Below are positions 18,454 to 28,363 of a DNA stretch of 64,000 bases, one piece after another (position 1 is the first letter of the stretch; every line of letters begins with the position of its first letter). Made by a program: the position numbers and the translations under genes. Origin of the DNA: Legionella sainthelensi. GTDB lineage: Bacteria > Pseudomonadota > Gammaproteobacteria > Legionellales > Legionellaceae. The DNA lies in the NCBI RefSeq assembly GCF_900637685.1, contig NZ_LR134388.1, forward strand, positions 2,739,501 through 2,803,500, read 5' to 3'. A model generated the notes under the pieces. The model searched no databases. It was not told where the DNA came from and saw only the letters and a list, made by a program, of their open reading frames with translations.

Positions 18454-19056
18454 TCACTGCTTTTCTTGTTGCAGCGAAGTCACAACAGCTGGGCGCTCAC
18501 CCACTATGTTCATAAACCGATCTAGATTTTTATAGGTTGAAAGATCCATTTTAAAATAATGGGCCCATCTTAAAATGACAAATAAATAAGCATCAGGTAG
18601 AGTAAAATGATCGCCCATCAAATAGGGACCCTTCGCCAGTTGCTCATTAATGTAATTCAATCTTGCCATGACCATAGACATAAACAAGTTTTTAGTTTCT
18701 TCCTGTAAATTAGGATGAAAAAACATACCTACCGTTTTATGTAGTTCTGTGGCAATGTAATTGACCCACTCAAGGGTATGATAACGCAGGAGATCACCTA
18801 CAGGGGCTAGAAGCTTTTGACCAGGTGTAATATCTGCTAAGTATTGCAAAATAATTTGATTTTCAGTGAGTATATCCCCATTATCTAAACGAAGTGCAGG
18901 AACAGCACCTTTAGGGTTTATCTCTAAATAATTTTCCTCTGTTTTTGTTCTTTTTGCTCTTAAATCAACTTCTTCCTCTTGAAATGTACGCCCTAATTCG
19001 TTAAGGACAATACGCACTGCCAAAGAACATGCTGACTTAGTATAATACAGCTTCAT
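18454..19056 (-). CDS. gst: Glutathione S-transferase, beta-class-like
   Basis: The 200-residue protein has the two-domain GST fold: a thioredoxin-like N-terminal domain (MKLYYTKSACSLAVRIVLNE, with Cys10 at the position of the beta-class catalytic cysteine), the cis-proline and glutathione-binding stretch NPKGAVPALRLDNG followed by LTENQIILQYLAD, and a helical C-terminal domain with the FTLPDAYLF cap motif. These enzymes conjugate or bind glutathione for detoxification. A GGAG ribosome site precedes the ATG at 19056. It runs in the same direction as the hydrolase pair but is separated from it by a palindrome, so it need not be in the same operon. Confidence 0.9.
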   Translation of the reverse strand: MKLYYTKSACSLAVRIVLNELGRTFQEEEVDLRAKRTKTEENYLEINPKGAVPALRLDNGDILTENQIILQYLADITPGQKLLAPVGDLLRYHTLEWVNYIATELHKTVGMFFHPNLQEETKNLFMSMVMARLNYINEQLAKGPYLMGDHFTLPDAYLFVILRWAHYFKMDLSTYKNLDRFMNIVGERPAVVTSLQQEKQ

Positions 19057-19114
19057 TTTTCAACTCCTTATGATAATCGTTATAATCAATATAAATATGC
19101 CAACAACAAACAAG

Positions 19115-20092
19115 CTATACTCTCTGTGCTACTTGAAGATCACGCTCTACTTCTTCAATTAAACTCATAGTAGCCGATTTTCGTGTAAAAAATGAATCCC
19201 AAAAATATTTTTTTCGTAAAGCAGTAAGTATTGATTGATTATCCTGTTTCCAAGTTTGAATGCTTTGCAATAACTCAGAAAGAGACAATTTTTTTTGTGG
19301 TCCTACTATATTTAAATACAACTCTTTTAAGCGCAAAAACTTATCTTCAGTCGCTTGAGAATTCGTTTCAAGCAATAACATACGCTCCATACGGTGATAT
19401 AATTTAGTAATTATTTTTGTCTTAATTGGTCCTAATCCAGAAAAAGCGACGGGCGGCGCAGGTAAAACATAAAACGGGATTTCTTCACTGGGTTTACCGT
19501 AGTCTAGTACGGTGTTATAAGGTAAACCAATAAAAAATGAAGTAGATACCAATGAAGCAACTGGTGCATGCTGTGTTGCCTCTACCAGGGCTATTGCTGA
19601 ATGTCTACACGTATTACCGATATGTAATTCATTGACATTTTCTTTGATTTTATTTTTTAATCGAGGAGAAAAAATTAAATTGTTGCTTAGCTCTAAAGTA
19701 ACCGTATTGTCGTTTGTTGCCACCGGTTTATAACAAAAAAACTTATTTTTTTTTGTTTGTAATGATTCTAATATTCCTATAAATTCTAAATATTGGTCAT
19801 AAGTAATATCATAAGCCTGATACGTTATAGCGGTTGCCCCTTTAGCATCTCGTGTAACGCCTTCGTCTCCTAACCTGGCTTTATTCTTATAAAAAAGTGC
19901 ATTACAAAGAAATTTTGTCACTAAAGCACAATTTGGATCTTTATCGTCACTATCCCCAAATTTCCCAACGCGGCATAGCACATGTTTGGCTTTATTTTGG
20001 TCATAAAGACCCAACATTATAAATGAATGAACTCCTTGTTTATTAATTGAAATAAATAACTTATCCTTTTTAGTGTTAATTATAATTGGCAT
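19115..20092 (-). CDS. Unknown protein, Dot/Icm effector candidate
   Basis: The 325-residue soluble protein has no family I can name. Its last 15 residues, LIEEVERDLQVAQRV, form an acidic E-block with a hydrophobic residue at the end, the pattern described for Dot/Icm secretion signals. The middle holds GNTCRHSAIALVEA, where Cys followed by a helix resembles papain-like elbows, but no convincing His/Asp partners are seen. The N-terminus is beta-rich (IIINTKKDKLFISINKQGVHSF), with a Gly/Asp-rich loop (GKFGDSDDKDPN). It stands alone between the GST and the serine hydrolase. The effector status is inference. Confidence 0.7.
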   Translation of the reverse strand: MPIIINTKKDKLFISINKQGVHSFIMLGLYDQNKAKHVLCRVGKFGDSDDKDPNCALVTKFLCNALFYKNKARLGDEGVTRDAKGATAITYQAYDITYDQYLEFIGILESLQTKKNKFFCYKPVATNDNTVTLELSNNLIFSPRLKNKIKENVNELHIGNTCRHSAIALVEATQHAPVASLVSTSFFIGLPYNTVLDYGKPSEEIPFYVLPAPPVAFSGLGPIKTKIITKLYHRMERMLLLETNSQATEDKFLRLKELYLNIVGPQKKLSLSELLQSIQTWKQDNQSILTALRKKYFWDSFFTRKSATMSLIEEVERDLQVAQRV

Positions 20093-20232
20093 AATTGAGC
20101 ATATTTAGTCTTAAACGAGCAAATTCTAACACACAACATAAATAAAAGACTACATTTTGTATGTATTTAAGTCACTTTATAGCAACAAAAAATTATAAAT
20201 TTACTCGTGATTTCTCACTCAAACACAAAACA

Positions 20233-21507
20233 TCAATCACCAATACAATTTAATTCAGGATAGTTTTTCAAGATAATTTTATATAAATTAACATTCGCCT
20301 CTTTAATTGCATCACCCAATTTAGAATCAGGATTTCCCTCTCCTCCTTTACTATTTAAGGCGACAACCGTAGTCACATTATTGCAAGACTGCCATGTATA
20401 CGTGAATCTAAACCCGAGGGTGCTGCCTTCATAGAACCAAAAACGTTGCTTAAGTCCTTTATCATAATAGGAGCCCACTCCTAAACCAAACCCCAGAGGA
20501 TCATTTTCTGTGACTCCAGGAATTGTTTGTCCAGTTCTCATAGACACAACGGATTCTAATTCAGCCAAAGAGCTTTCTCGATAAATTGGATTAATTAATG
20601 TTCCGTGATAAAGCAATTGTACCCAATGCAATACATCCTCAGTATTGCCTACAATAGCCCCGGCAGCGCCAGCCCAAGACAAGTCATTCGTAATTGTATC
20701 AATGAGTTTATTCTTTTCTTCATCGTAATAATAACCATGAACTCTAAGATCTTTAATTGCCTTTGCAACAGCTTGTCCATCTGAACCTGCTAGGTAGAAC
20801 ATGCCATTTAACCCATTTTCCTTATTAATAATTCGTAACTTTAATTGGTTTGCAAAAGTATCTTGAGTGACTTTTTCGATAACCATTGCGGCCAAAATGT
20901 AATTTGAATTAGAGTATTCAAATTGATTTTCCTTTTTAGTAACAAGTGGCTTTTCAGGATGTGCGTAAGTAAGTAATTCTTTATCAGTCCAAACTGTATC
21001 CAAATGGGCCTCCATTTTTTTCGAAAACTCTTTATCTTCAGAATAATTTGGAATGCCACTGGTCATATTTAATAATTGGCGTAAAGTAACCTCTTTCCAA
21101 TTGGGGTATTGAGGCAACCATTTACCTAATCGGTCGTCTAAAGTTAATTTATTTTCCGTTTGCAATTGCAATAAGAGTAATGACGTGAATGATTTTGTAA
21201 TACTGCCAATATCAAATAAATTATTTGGCGTAATCGGTTGGGATAAAGGCGGATAACCCATGGTACCGTGTACTACAGTTTGAACTTCTTGCTTATTATT
21301 CGTCCGATTTTGAGGAATCAATACTGAGGCAGCAATAGCTGTAAATTTTTCCTTTTCATGATACTTCTCATAATAATCTTTGATTTCCTTTTGAAACTGT
21401 TGATTTAGGTTATTTGAAGTATTCGAGGGGGCAGAAAACGCTGCTGAACTAAAGAAAGCGACGCATGACGTTAACGCGAAACAGAATGGAGATAATTTTA
21501 ATTTCAT
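20233..21507 (-). CDS. Class C beta-lactamase-like serine hydrolase
   Basis: A 424-residue exported protein with a signal peptide (MKLKLSPFCFALTSCVAFFSSAAFSA). The penicillin-binding/esterase fold is shown by the SxxK motif in GSITKSFTSLLL, the YxN motif in FEYSNSNYILA, and the third motif region at WFYEGSTLGFRF, where the usual KTG/HTG is replaced by EGS. That change suggests a peptidase, esterase or peptidoglycan role rather than a true beta-lactamase. The ATG overlaps the gltX stop by four bases (ATGA), so it is translationally coupled to gltX, an unusual pairing. Confidence 0.85.
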   Translation of the reverse strand: MKLKLSPFCFALTSCVAFFSSAAFSAPSNTSNNLNQQFQKEIKDYYEKYHEKEKFTAIAASVLIPQNRTNNKQEVQTVVHGTMGYPPLSQPITPNNLFDIGSITKSFTSLLLLQLQTENKLTLDDRLGKWLPQYPNWKEVTLRQLLNMTSGIPNYSEDKEFSKKMEAHLDTVWTDKELLTYAHPEKPLVTKKENQFEYSNSNYILAAMVIEKVTQDTFANQLKLRIINKENGLNGMFYLAGSDGQAVAKAIKDLRVHGYYYDEEKNKLIDTITNDLSWAGAAGAIVGNTEDVLHWVQLLYHGTLINPIYRESSLAELESVVSMRTGQTIPGVTENDPLGFGLGVGSYYDKGLKQRFWFYEGSTLGFRFTYTWQSCNNVTTVVALNSKGGEGNPDSKLGDAIKEANVNLYKIILKNYPELNCIGD

Positions 21508-22919
21508 AAAGGAGTACCCGATCTTTTTTTCAATTGTTCCAACGCAAAAGCAAGGCGAGTTAGTACCTTTTCTTTACCTAATAACATCAAGGTCATATCA
21601 ATAGGTGGTGACATACCCGAACCAGTTACTGCTACGCGTAATGGTTGTGCAATTTTCCCCATATTGATATCAAATTGTGCACTGATATCATTAATACATT
21701 CTTGCAAATGCTCCTTTTCCCAAGACTCTACTGCATTAAAGCGTTCATAAAGCGCACTTAAAGGCTCTAAAACCACTGGTCTCAAATGTTTTTTCACTGC
21801 TGCTTCATCATACTCAATCGTATCAGTATAGAAATACGTACTCATTTGGCATATTTCAGCTAAAGTCTTACAACGTTCAGCCTGAATAGGCACTAAATCA
21901 ATTAATGCTGGACCCTTATCCAGTTTAATTCCTTCTTTTTCAAAATGCCAATGCAAAGCTTCGGCCACATCTTCAACTGGATCATTTTTTTGATAATGTT
22001 GATTGAGCCAATATAATTTTTCGTAGTTGAAACTTGAAACTCCTCGGCTCACATTTTTCAAATCAAAAGAGGTTATCATCTCATCGATACTAAAAATCTC
22101 CTGATCTCCATGAGACCAACCCAAGCGAACCAAGTAATTTAGTAAAGCATGCGGTAAGATACCTAATTCTTTAAACTGCAATACACCCACTGCACCGTGG
22201 CGCTTGGATAAACGTTTGCCGTCTTCCCCTAAAATCATTGGCAAATGAGCAAATACAGGGATAGGTGCATTTAATGCTTGAAATAAATTGATTTGTCTTG
22301 GTGTATTATTAATATGGTCATCACCTCGAATTACATGGGTAATATTCATATCGATATCATCAATCACCACTGCAAAATTATAAGTAGGATGCCCATCAGA
22401 ACGTATCAAAATTAGATCATCTAATTCAGTATTCGCAACGTGTATTTCACCATAAACCTGATCGTGAAAAGATACCGTACCTTGAGCAGGATTTTTAAAA
22501 CGAATGACAAAAGGGGCATCAGAAACAGGTAAATCTTTATTGCGGCAATGGCCATCATAACGAGGCTTTTCTTTGGCTGCTATTTGAGCTTCTCGCAAAG
22601 CTTCCAGACGTTCCTTACTGCATTCACATCGGTAAGCCTTTCCTTCATTTAATAACTGTTGTACTACCTCATTGTATCGGTCATAGCGTTTCGTTTGATA
22701 AAAAGGTCCTTCGTCATAATCCATGCCTAACCAAGTCATGCCATCCAGTATGGCCTGGACGGATTCTTGAGTGGAGCGTTCTTGGTCAGTATCTTCGATG
22801 CGCAAAATAAACTCACCACCATGACGTTTTGCATAAAGCCATGAAAATAAAGCAGTTCTTACTCCACCTACGTGTAAATATCCAGTCGGACTTGGGGCAA
22901 ATCGGGTTCTAACAGTCAT
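21504..22919 (-). CDS. gltX: Glutamyl-tRNA synthetase
   Basis: Class I aminoacyl-tRNA synthetase, about 471 residues, that charges tRNA-Glu. The HIGH-type signature is in FAPSPTGYLHVGG near residue 15, the KMSKS-type motif is KRLSKRHG near 245, and a zinc site is suggested by CECSKERL followed by HCRN, as in E. coli GluRS. Start ATG 22919 is preferred over the GTG at 22931 because GGAAG lies at the right distance before it and the family begins MTVRTRFAPSP. The divergent gene is letS. A coupled serine-hydrolase gene follows. Confidence 0.96.
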   Translation of the reverse strand: MTVRTRFAPSPTGYLHVGGVRTALFSWLYAKRHGGEFILRIEDTDQERSTQESVQAILDGMTWLGMDYDEGPFYQTKRYDRYNEVVQQLLNEGKAYRCECSKERLEALREAQIAAKEKPRYDGHCRNKDLPVSDAPFVIRFKNPAQGTVSFHDQVYGEIHVANTELDDLILIRSDGHPTYNFAVVIDDIDMNITHVIRGDDHINNTPRQINLFQALNAPIPVFAHLPMILGEDGKRLSKRHGAVGVLQFKELGILPHALLNYLVRLGWSHGDQEIFSIDEMITSFDLKNVSRGVSSFNYEKLYWLNQHYQKNDPVEDVAEALHWHFEKEGIKLDKGPALIDLVPIQAERCKTLAEICQMSTYFYTDTIEYDEAAVKKHLRPVVLEPLSALYERFNAVESWEKEHLQECINDISAQFDINMGKIAQPLRVAVTGSGMSPPIDMTLMLLGKEKVLTRLAFALEQLKKRSGTPL

Positions 22920-23050
22920 AATCACTTCCACATTGTAAGGAATAAAATAATCGCGCTATAATAACTGACTTTATAGCCTGGGTGAAAGGGAAAGATTCGT
23001 TTTTTCCCAATGCGCTTAAATATAATACTCAAACCATCTGGTGAATCATC

Positions 23051-25783
23051 TTGAAAAGCATTGGTATTAAGTATCAACTAAGAATTACTACCTTAATCCC
23101 TGTTTTTCTGGTCGCCCTACTCCTTGCCATTTTTTATAATGGGTTGTTTGGTAATGACTTAAAACAACACATGTCTCGCCTAGGCGAAGCATATATTCGA
23201 CAATTACTCCCCGCCGCCCAGTATGCTATGCTGCGTGGAGACGATCGAACCTTACAGGACCTTATCAATGCATCAACAATTAATCCTGAAGTCAAAGCAC
23301 TCGCTTTTTACAGTAGCGATGGTCAACTCCTTGCTTATCGTGGAGGCAAACATTCACTAAGCAAACCATTTACTGCACCTAAATTCACTGGGGATTACAT
23401 TAAAAGTAAACAAATTAACCCCTTTACTATCAACTTTATCGCCCCTGTCACAATTCCAAAATTTAATTTGTATTCCAACTCTTCTTTTAAAAATATTTTA
23501 AGCCCGATGGCATCTCGAGCTGATGATATTCTTGGTTGGTTGTCTATTGATATCGATACTCGCTCAATGATAATCAAACGTTATCAGATGCTTATTGTCA
23601 CTATTTTCATTACTTTATTCGGGTTATTAGTAGGATTAACCATTCACTACTTTCTCTCGAAACAAATTTATTTACCTATTTCTCGTTTGCGAAGGAGCAT
23701 GAAACAAATTTTACGTAACGAGTTTGAAACAGAGATAAAAACAACTAGCTCTGGAGAATTAGGAATAATTGAACAAGGTTGCTCGCATTTGCAAAAAAAA
23801 CACCTTGAAACGATACGCGATCTAAACCACCACATTGAAGTAGCCACGGCTGATTTACAACAAAGTTTAGAGCTTTTAGAGGAAAAAAATATTGAACTTT
23901 CCCTTGAAAAGAAAAAAATTGAAGAAAAAAGCCGGCAAAAGTCTGAATTTATCGCCAATATGAGTCATGAAATTCGTACTCCGATGAATGGAGTTATTGG
24001 TTTTACTAATGTTTTACTTGAAAGTAAACTTGATCCTTTGCAATTAGATTATGTAAAAACAATTAAGTCATCAGCACAAGACTTATTAGGGATTATCAAT
24101 GACATTCTCGATTTCTCTAAAATTGATGCGGGAAAACTGCATCTCGATTGTATTCCATTAAATATTCGCCACTGTATTGATGAAGTACTCGCTCTTGCAG
24201 CGCCTAATGCCCATAAAAAAGGGATCGACTTAATTCCTATCACCGAACTGAACGTACCTAAGATTGTTTTAGGAGACCCCTTTAGAGTAAAACAGTTTAT
24301 TAGCAACCTGGTAACTAATGCAGTTAAATTTACTGATCATGGATATGTATTAATCCGTACTAAAGTAGAGCAGGAAACGGATAAAGATTACACTTTATGC
24401 ATTACAATTACGGATACAGGCTTAGGTATTTCTCCTGAAGATCAAAACAAACTGTTTACCGCCTTTAATCAGGCAGATACCAGTATTACTCGTCGTTATG
24501 GCGGATCAGGACTTGGTTTGGTAATCTGTAAAAAACTCTGTGAAGAAATGAAAGGCCGCATTACTTTTGCCAGTGAGCTCAACAAAGGTTCTGTTTTTAC
24601 TGCTTATATCAAGGTTGAAAAATTAGTTGCCTATGAAGTTGAAAAAAACCAAGTTCATCCTTTTGCTCATTTTAAAATGCTTTGTTTTGACGATAACCCC
24701 ATGCAGCTGGAGGCCTTGTGTAATGGATTAGGCTATTGGGGAGTCAAATGTATCGCTGTACCTTCACTAAATCAACTCGCGAATAAGCTGAAAAATAATA
24801 AAGATTGCAACATCGCTTTTCTTAATATCAATAAAGGTTATGAACAACAAATTACTAAGCTAATAGCCGAGCATAATTATTTTCCTTATGTGTTGACCTC
24901 TAAATGGCTTATTAATGATTATACAGCACTTGGTGCCCAAGGATTTTTATATAAACCCATCAGTATCCAAAAACTCCAAGATATTATTGAGTCATTAACA
25001 AACCAAGAAAATATTGAAAAGTCAGTTAATCATGAATTAGAAGGTTTAAGGGAACAATTACGTTTCCTACATCCAGATCTTCTTATAGCTGAAGATAATC
25101 CAGTGAATAAAATGCTTCTTGACTCTTTATTAGGTACTCGTGCCAATATTGTAGCGGTTGATAATGGAGAAATGGCTGTATCGGTGTGTAATGAAAAGAA
25201 ATACAGTCTTATCTTACTTGACCTACATATGCCTAAAATCAATGGCTTAGAAGCCGCTCGACTTATTCGTCAAAAATCAGAATTCAATCGTCATACACCC
25301 ATAGTATTAATTAGTGCAAATGGTAGAGATGTAAATGATATTGATTTAAAAAAATCAGGGGTAAATTTTTGTTTGCAAAAACCCATAGATGAAAAACAAT
25401 TATTGATCCAAATTTTACGTATTGCAGATAAAGCAAAGCACTCTGCAATAGATTGGCAATTGTGTGTTCAAAAAGCCTCTGGAAATCAATCGCTAGCCGA
25501 AGAGTTCCTTGCTCGATTTGTAGAAGAATTGATTAAAAACCGTGAAGAATTCATCCAATTAATGCATGAAAAAAATGTGAAACAATTGGGCGAAGCAGCA
25601 CATAAACTTCATGGAGCATGTTGTTTTAGTGGTGTCCCCACATTACAAAAAAAGGTGGTTCAAGTAGAAAAACTTGCTGCTCATGCTGCTTCAATCGCAG
25701 AATTAGCTACTCCTTTTGCAGAATTAATTCAAAGCATCGACGCAGTAATTAGTGAATACGAAAATCAAAAAATAAAAACGTAG
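23051..25783 (+). CDS. letS: LetS: BarA/GacS-type hybrid sensor histidine kinase
   Basis: A 910-residue tripartite kinase. Order: membrane helix (about 15-35), periplasmic sensor, second helix (about 178-200), HAMP and coiled coil, HisKA with the phosphorylated His306 in NMSHEIRTPMNG, ATPase domain (DTGLGIS, GGSGLGLVI), a first receiver that lacks the phosphate-accepting Asp (FLNINKG), a second receiver with Asp724 (LLDLHMPK), and an HPt domain with His851 (AAHKLHGA). In Legionella, LetS with LetA and the RsmY/Z RNAs switches cells to the transmissive phase. Start TTG 23051 has GGTGA before it. letA is not in the window, as expected, since it is unlinked. Confidence 0.93.
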   Translation: MKSIGIKYQLRITTLIPVFLVALLLAIFYNGLFGNDLKQHMSRLGEAYIRQLLPAAQYAMLRGDDRTLQDLINASTINPEVKALAFYSSDGQLLAYRGGKHSLSKPFTAPKFTGDYIKSKQINPFTINFIAPVTIPKFNLYSNSSFKNILSPMASRADDILGWLSIDIDTRSMIIKRYQMLIVTIFITLFGLLVGLTIHYFLSKQIYLPISRLRRSMKQILRNEFETEIKTTSSGELGIIEQGCSHLQKKHLETIRDLNHHIEVATADLQQSLELLEEKNIELSLEKKKIEEKSRQKSEFIANMSHEIRTPMNGVIGFTNVLLESKLDPLQLDYVKTIKSSAQDLLGIINDILDFSKIDAGKLHLDCIPLNIRHCIDEVLALAAPNAHKKGIDLIPITELNVPKIVLGDPFRVKQFISNLVTNAVKFTDHGYVLIRTKVEQETDKDYTLCITITDTGLGISPEDQNKLFTAFNQADTSITRRYGGSGLGLVICKKLCEEMKGRITFASELNKGSVFTAYIKVEKLVAYEVEKNQVHPFAHFKMLCFDDNPMQLEALCNGLGYWGVKCIAVPSLNQLANKLKNNKDCNIAFLNINKGYEQQITKLIAEHNYFPYVLTSKWLINDYTALGAQGFLYKPISIQKLQDIIESLTNQENIEKSVNHELEGLREQLRFLHPDLLIAEDNPVNKMLLDSLLGTRANIVAVDNGEMAVSVCNEKKYSLILLDLHMPKINGLEAARLIRQKSEFNRHTPIVLISANGRDVNDIDLKKSGVNFCLQKPIDEKQLLIQILRIADKAKHSAIDWQLCVQKASGNQSLAEEFLARFVEELIKNREEFIQLMHEKNVKQLGEAAHKLHGACCFSGVPTLQKKVVQVEKLAAHAASIAELATPFAELIQSIDAVISEYENQKIKT

Positions 25784-25823
25784 CGCAATACATCTGCGCA
25801 TCTCAAATGAACAAGGAGATAAA

Positions 25824-27068
25824 ATGACTATAAAAAATGCGATATATGCTCAATCAGGAGGTGTCACGGCGGTCATTAATGCCTCAGCTTGCGCAGTCAT
25901 CCAAACGGCTAAATTCTATCCTCAACATATAGGAAAGGTCTATGCTGCCAAAAATGGAATTATCGGTGCGTTAAATGAAGAGCTTATTGACACATCACTT
26001 GAAACTGACGCGGATATCGCTAAATTATTACAAACACCTGCCGGCGCTTTTGGTTCTTGTCGCTACAAACTTAAAAATGACGGTGCAGAATATGAGCGAC
26101 TCATCGAAGTATTTAAAGCACATAATATCGGTTATTTTTTCTATAACGGTGGTGGTGACTCCCAAGATACGGCCTATAAAGTATCACAGTTGGGTGCTAA
26201 TATGGGGTATCCCATCACCTGTATTGGGATACCAAAAACTGTAGATAATGATCTTCCTTTTACTGATGCATGCCCAGGTTTTGGTTCTGTGGCTAAATAT
26301 GTAGCTGTATCAACCAGAGAGGCTGGGTTTGACGTTGCTTCTATGGCTGCCTCTTCAACAAAAGTTTTTATTCTTGAAGTCATGGGACGCCATGCTGGAT
26401 GGATTGCAGCCGCAAGTGGTTTAGCCAGCAAAAGCCCTGACGAACCACCCCATATTATTTTATTACCTGAAGTTCCTTTTGAACCAGAAAAATTTTTGAG
26501 CAAAGTAGATGAATGTGTCAAAACTTATGGTTATTGTGTGATTGTTGTTTCTGAAGGAATTCGAAATACAGAAGGTAAGTTTTTAAGTGATGCAGGATTA
26601 AAGGATGCTTTTGGTCATGCCCAATTGGGAGGTGTTGCCCCAGTTATTGCTCAGCTCATTAAAACTGAACTCAATTATAAATATCACTGGGCAGTTGCTG
26701 ATTATCTGCAACGTGCTGCGCGACATATTGCATCTAAAGTTGATTTGGAACAGGCTTATGCTCTGGGCAAAGCTGCCGTAGAGCTTGCAGTTAAAGGCCA
26801 TAATGCGATTATGCCCATTATTGTTCGTGAACAAGATGAACCTTATCAATGGTCTATAGGTCATGCAGCTTTAGCCGATGTTGCTAATCAAGAAAAAGCC
26901 TTGCCTAAAGAATATATTGCGGCAGATGGGATGGGAATCACAGAAGCGTGCAAACGTTATTTATCTCCTTTGATTCAAGGCGAAGCTTATCCTGATTATG
27001 TAAATGGGCTTCCTGATTATGTTCGTTTAAAAAATATATTAGTGCCCAAAGTACTTCAAGGCCAATAG
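25824..27068 (+). CDS. pfp: PPi-dependent 6-phosphofructokinase
   Basis: This 414-residue enzyme phosphorylates fructose-6-phosphate with pyrophosphate, a reversible glycolytic step. Seen: AQSGGVTAVINAS at the N-terminus, the phosphate-binding loop NGGGDSQDTAYK, the catalytic stretch PKTVDNDLPFTD, and the substrate motif EVMGRHAGWIAA. The Asp in GGGDS and the Lys in PKTVDND are the residues that mark PPi use instead of ATP. A good AAGGAG ribosome site precedes ATG 25824, 40 bases after letS, so it may be read with letS. Confidence 0.92.
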   Translation: MTIKNAIYAQSGGVTAVINASACAVIQTAKFYPQHIGKVYAAKNGIIGALNEELIDTSLETDADIAKLLQTPAGAFGSCRYKLKNDGAEYERLIEVFKAHNIGYFFYNGGGDSQDTAYKVSQLGANMGYPITCIGIPKTVDNDLPFTDACPGFGSVAKYVAVSTREAGFDVASMAASSTKVFILEVMGRHAGWIAAASGLASKSPDEPPHIILLPEVPFEPEKFLSKVDECVKTYGYCVIVVSEGIRNTEGKFLSDAGLKDAFGHAQLGGVAPVIAQLIKTELNYKYHWAVADYLQRAARHIASKVDLEQAYALGKAAVELAVKGHNAIMPIIVREQDEPYQWSIGHAALADVANQEKALPKEYIAADGMGITEACKRYLSPLIQGEAYPDYVNGLPDYVRLKNILVPKVLQGQ

Positions 27069-27083
27069 TTAACTCATAAGAGC

Positions 27084-27126
27084 AAGCATAACCGAATATC
27101 ATTTGCCCTCCTCTTCGGTTATGCTT
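27084..27126. terminator. 13-bp hairpin after pfp
   Basis: Arms at 27084-27096 (AAGCATAACCGAA) and 27114-27126 pair perfectly around a 17-base loop, 15 bases after the pfp stop. No T run follows, so it may be a Rho-dependent or two-way terminator, or an mRNA-protecting structure. Confidence 0.6.
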
Positions 27127-27357
27127 CCCCCACTTATAAGTTGCTATCACAAAAAATTGATATTTGACTTAAACATACAATAAACAATAAATGTAAATGC
27201 AATACATATTTAGAGGACTTCTGCTAAACTTAGTATAAAGAAAAAGATCAAATAGGACTTTATCTTTTTCTAACAAGATAAGGTGAGTTGTATCGTTGTA
27301 TAGCCTATTTGTTATCTATTTGTATGTTTATGGATGTAATTAATTAGGGAGCTAACA

Positions 27358-27789
27358 ATGAAGCAAAAAGGTTTTACTTTAATTGAATTGATGATAGTAG
27401 TGGCAATCATTGGAATTCTCGCCGCAATAGCGATTCCCGCATATCAAGACTATGTCGTTAGAGCTCGTGTTACGGAAGGATTAAGCCTTGCCTCTGCAGC
27501 AAAAACGACAGTTTCTGAGAACGCATCAAGTGGCGCTGCGAAATTAGGTCAGGGCTGGGTTGCCCCTACAGCAACTGCTAATGTAAAAAGCGTTGCTGTT
27601 GATGATAATACGGGAGTAATCACTATCACTTATGATGCGCCGGCAAAAAGTATCGTTATTACTTTAACCCCACAATCTGGTGGTGCAGCTCTTGTTGCTG
27701 GTACCCCGCCAACAGATGCTATTACCTGGACTTGTGCGGTTGATCAGGCTGCAAACGACCGATATGTTCCGTCCAATTGCCGTATTTAG
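27358..27789 (+). CDS. pilE: Type IV major pilin
   Basis: The 143-residue prepilin has the short leader MKQKG cut before Phe ([20 protein letters not shown]), with Glu5 of the mature protein present, the hallmark of type IVa pilins. The globular domain ends with a disulfide loop between Cys in ITWTCAVDQ and Cys in PSNCRI. The subunit polymerises into pili for adhesion, twitching and DNA uptake. A GGGAG ribosome site precedes the ATG. A long 290-base upstream region separates it from pfp, and a strong terminator follows, so it is monocistronic. L. pneumophila has a related pilin pair; only one copy is present here. Confidence 0.93.
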   Translation: MKQKGFTLIELMIVVAIIGILAAIAIPAYQDYVVRARVTEGLSLASAAKTTVSENASSGAAKLGQGWVAPTATANVKSVAVDDNTGVITITYDAPAKSIVITLTPQSGGAALVAGTPPTDAITWTCAVDQAANDRYVPSNCRI

Positions 27790-27802
27790 TCTCATCTCTC
27801 TT

Positions 27803-27830
27803 AAAAAGCTGCTTCCAAGCAGCTTTTTTA
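27803..27830 (+). terminator. Rho-independent terminator after the pilin gene
   Basis: AAAAAGCTGCTT at 27803-27814 pairs with 27817-27828 around a 2-base loop, ending in a run of six T. It is a textbook intrinsic terminator 13 bases after the stop codon. Confidence 0.92.
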
Positions 27831-27875
27831 TTTTGGTATGATATAAACAAATGAATCAATATTTTAGAGTTAAAT

Positions 27876-28199
27876 ATGTCCCGGAAAAATCGTATTGAAG
27901 AATTATTACATCAGGAATTAGCGCCTATTTATTTAAATGTCGAAGATGAGTCAGGCAATCATCATGTCCCTGAAGGTGCACAAACCCATTTTAAAGTGAC
28001 CGCTGTATCGTTGCATTTTAATGATTTATCACGAATTGCACGCCACAGGCTATTAAATCATCTACTTCATGAAGAATTTGAACGTGGATTACATGCGTTA
28101 AGCATGCATCTATTTACTCCTGATGAATGGGAAAAAAAGCAAAAAACAGTTTTACAATCCCCTGCCTGTAAGGGGGGATTTAAGAAGGATGAGACATAA
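27876..28199 (+). CDS. bolA: BolA family protein
   Basis: A 107-residue BolA-fold protein (class II KH-like): RKNRIEELLHQEL at the start, the family core THFKVTAVSLHFNDLSRIARHRLLNHLL with the invariant His, and LHALSMHLFTPDEW. BolA proteins bind Fe-S clusters together with monothiol glutaredoxins and can act as regulators of morphology and stress response. The tail after residue 90 is hydrophilic and species-specific. It follows the pilin terminator, so it has its own promoter, probably in the 47 bases before the ATG. Confidence 0.9.
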   Translation: MSRKNRIEELLHQELAPIYLNVEDESGNHHVPEGAQTHFKVTAVSLHFNDLSRIARHRLLNHLLHEEFERGLHALSMHLFTPDEWEKKQKTVLQSPACKGGFKKDET

Positions 28200-28363
28200 T
28201 CATTCAAGATTTATAAAAACCATCCTAAAATCAAATCATTAATTTTTCAGAATAGTTAATTTTCTTTAAAAAGAATAAAGATTCCCTGGTAGGATAAAAA
28301 AATGTAACATCAATCAATAACTTCCTATATAATGTATATCATTTTAACAAATAGAATTAATTA

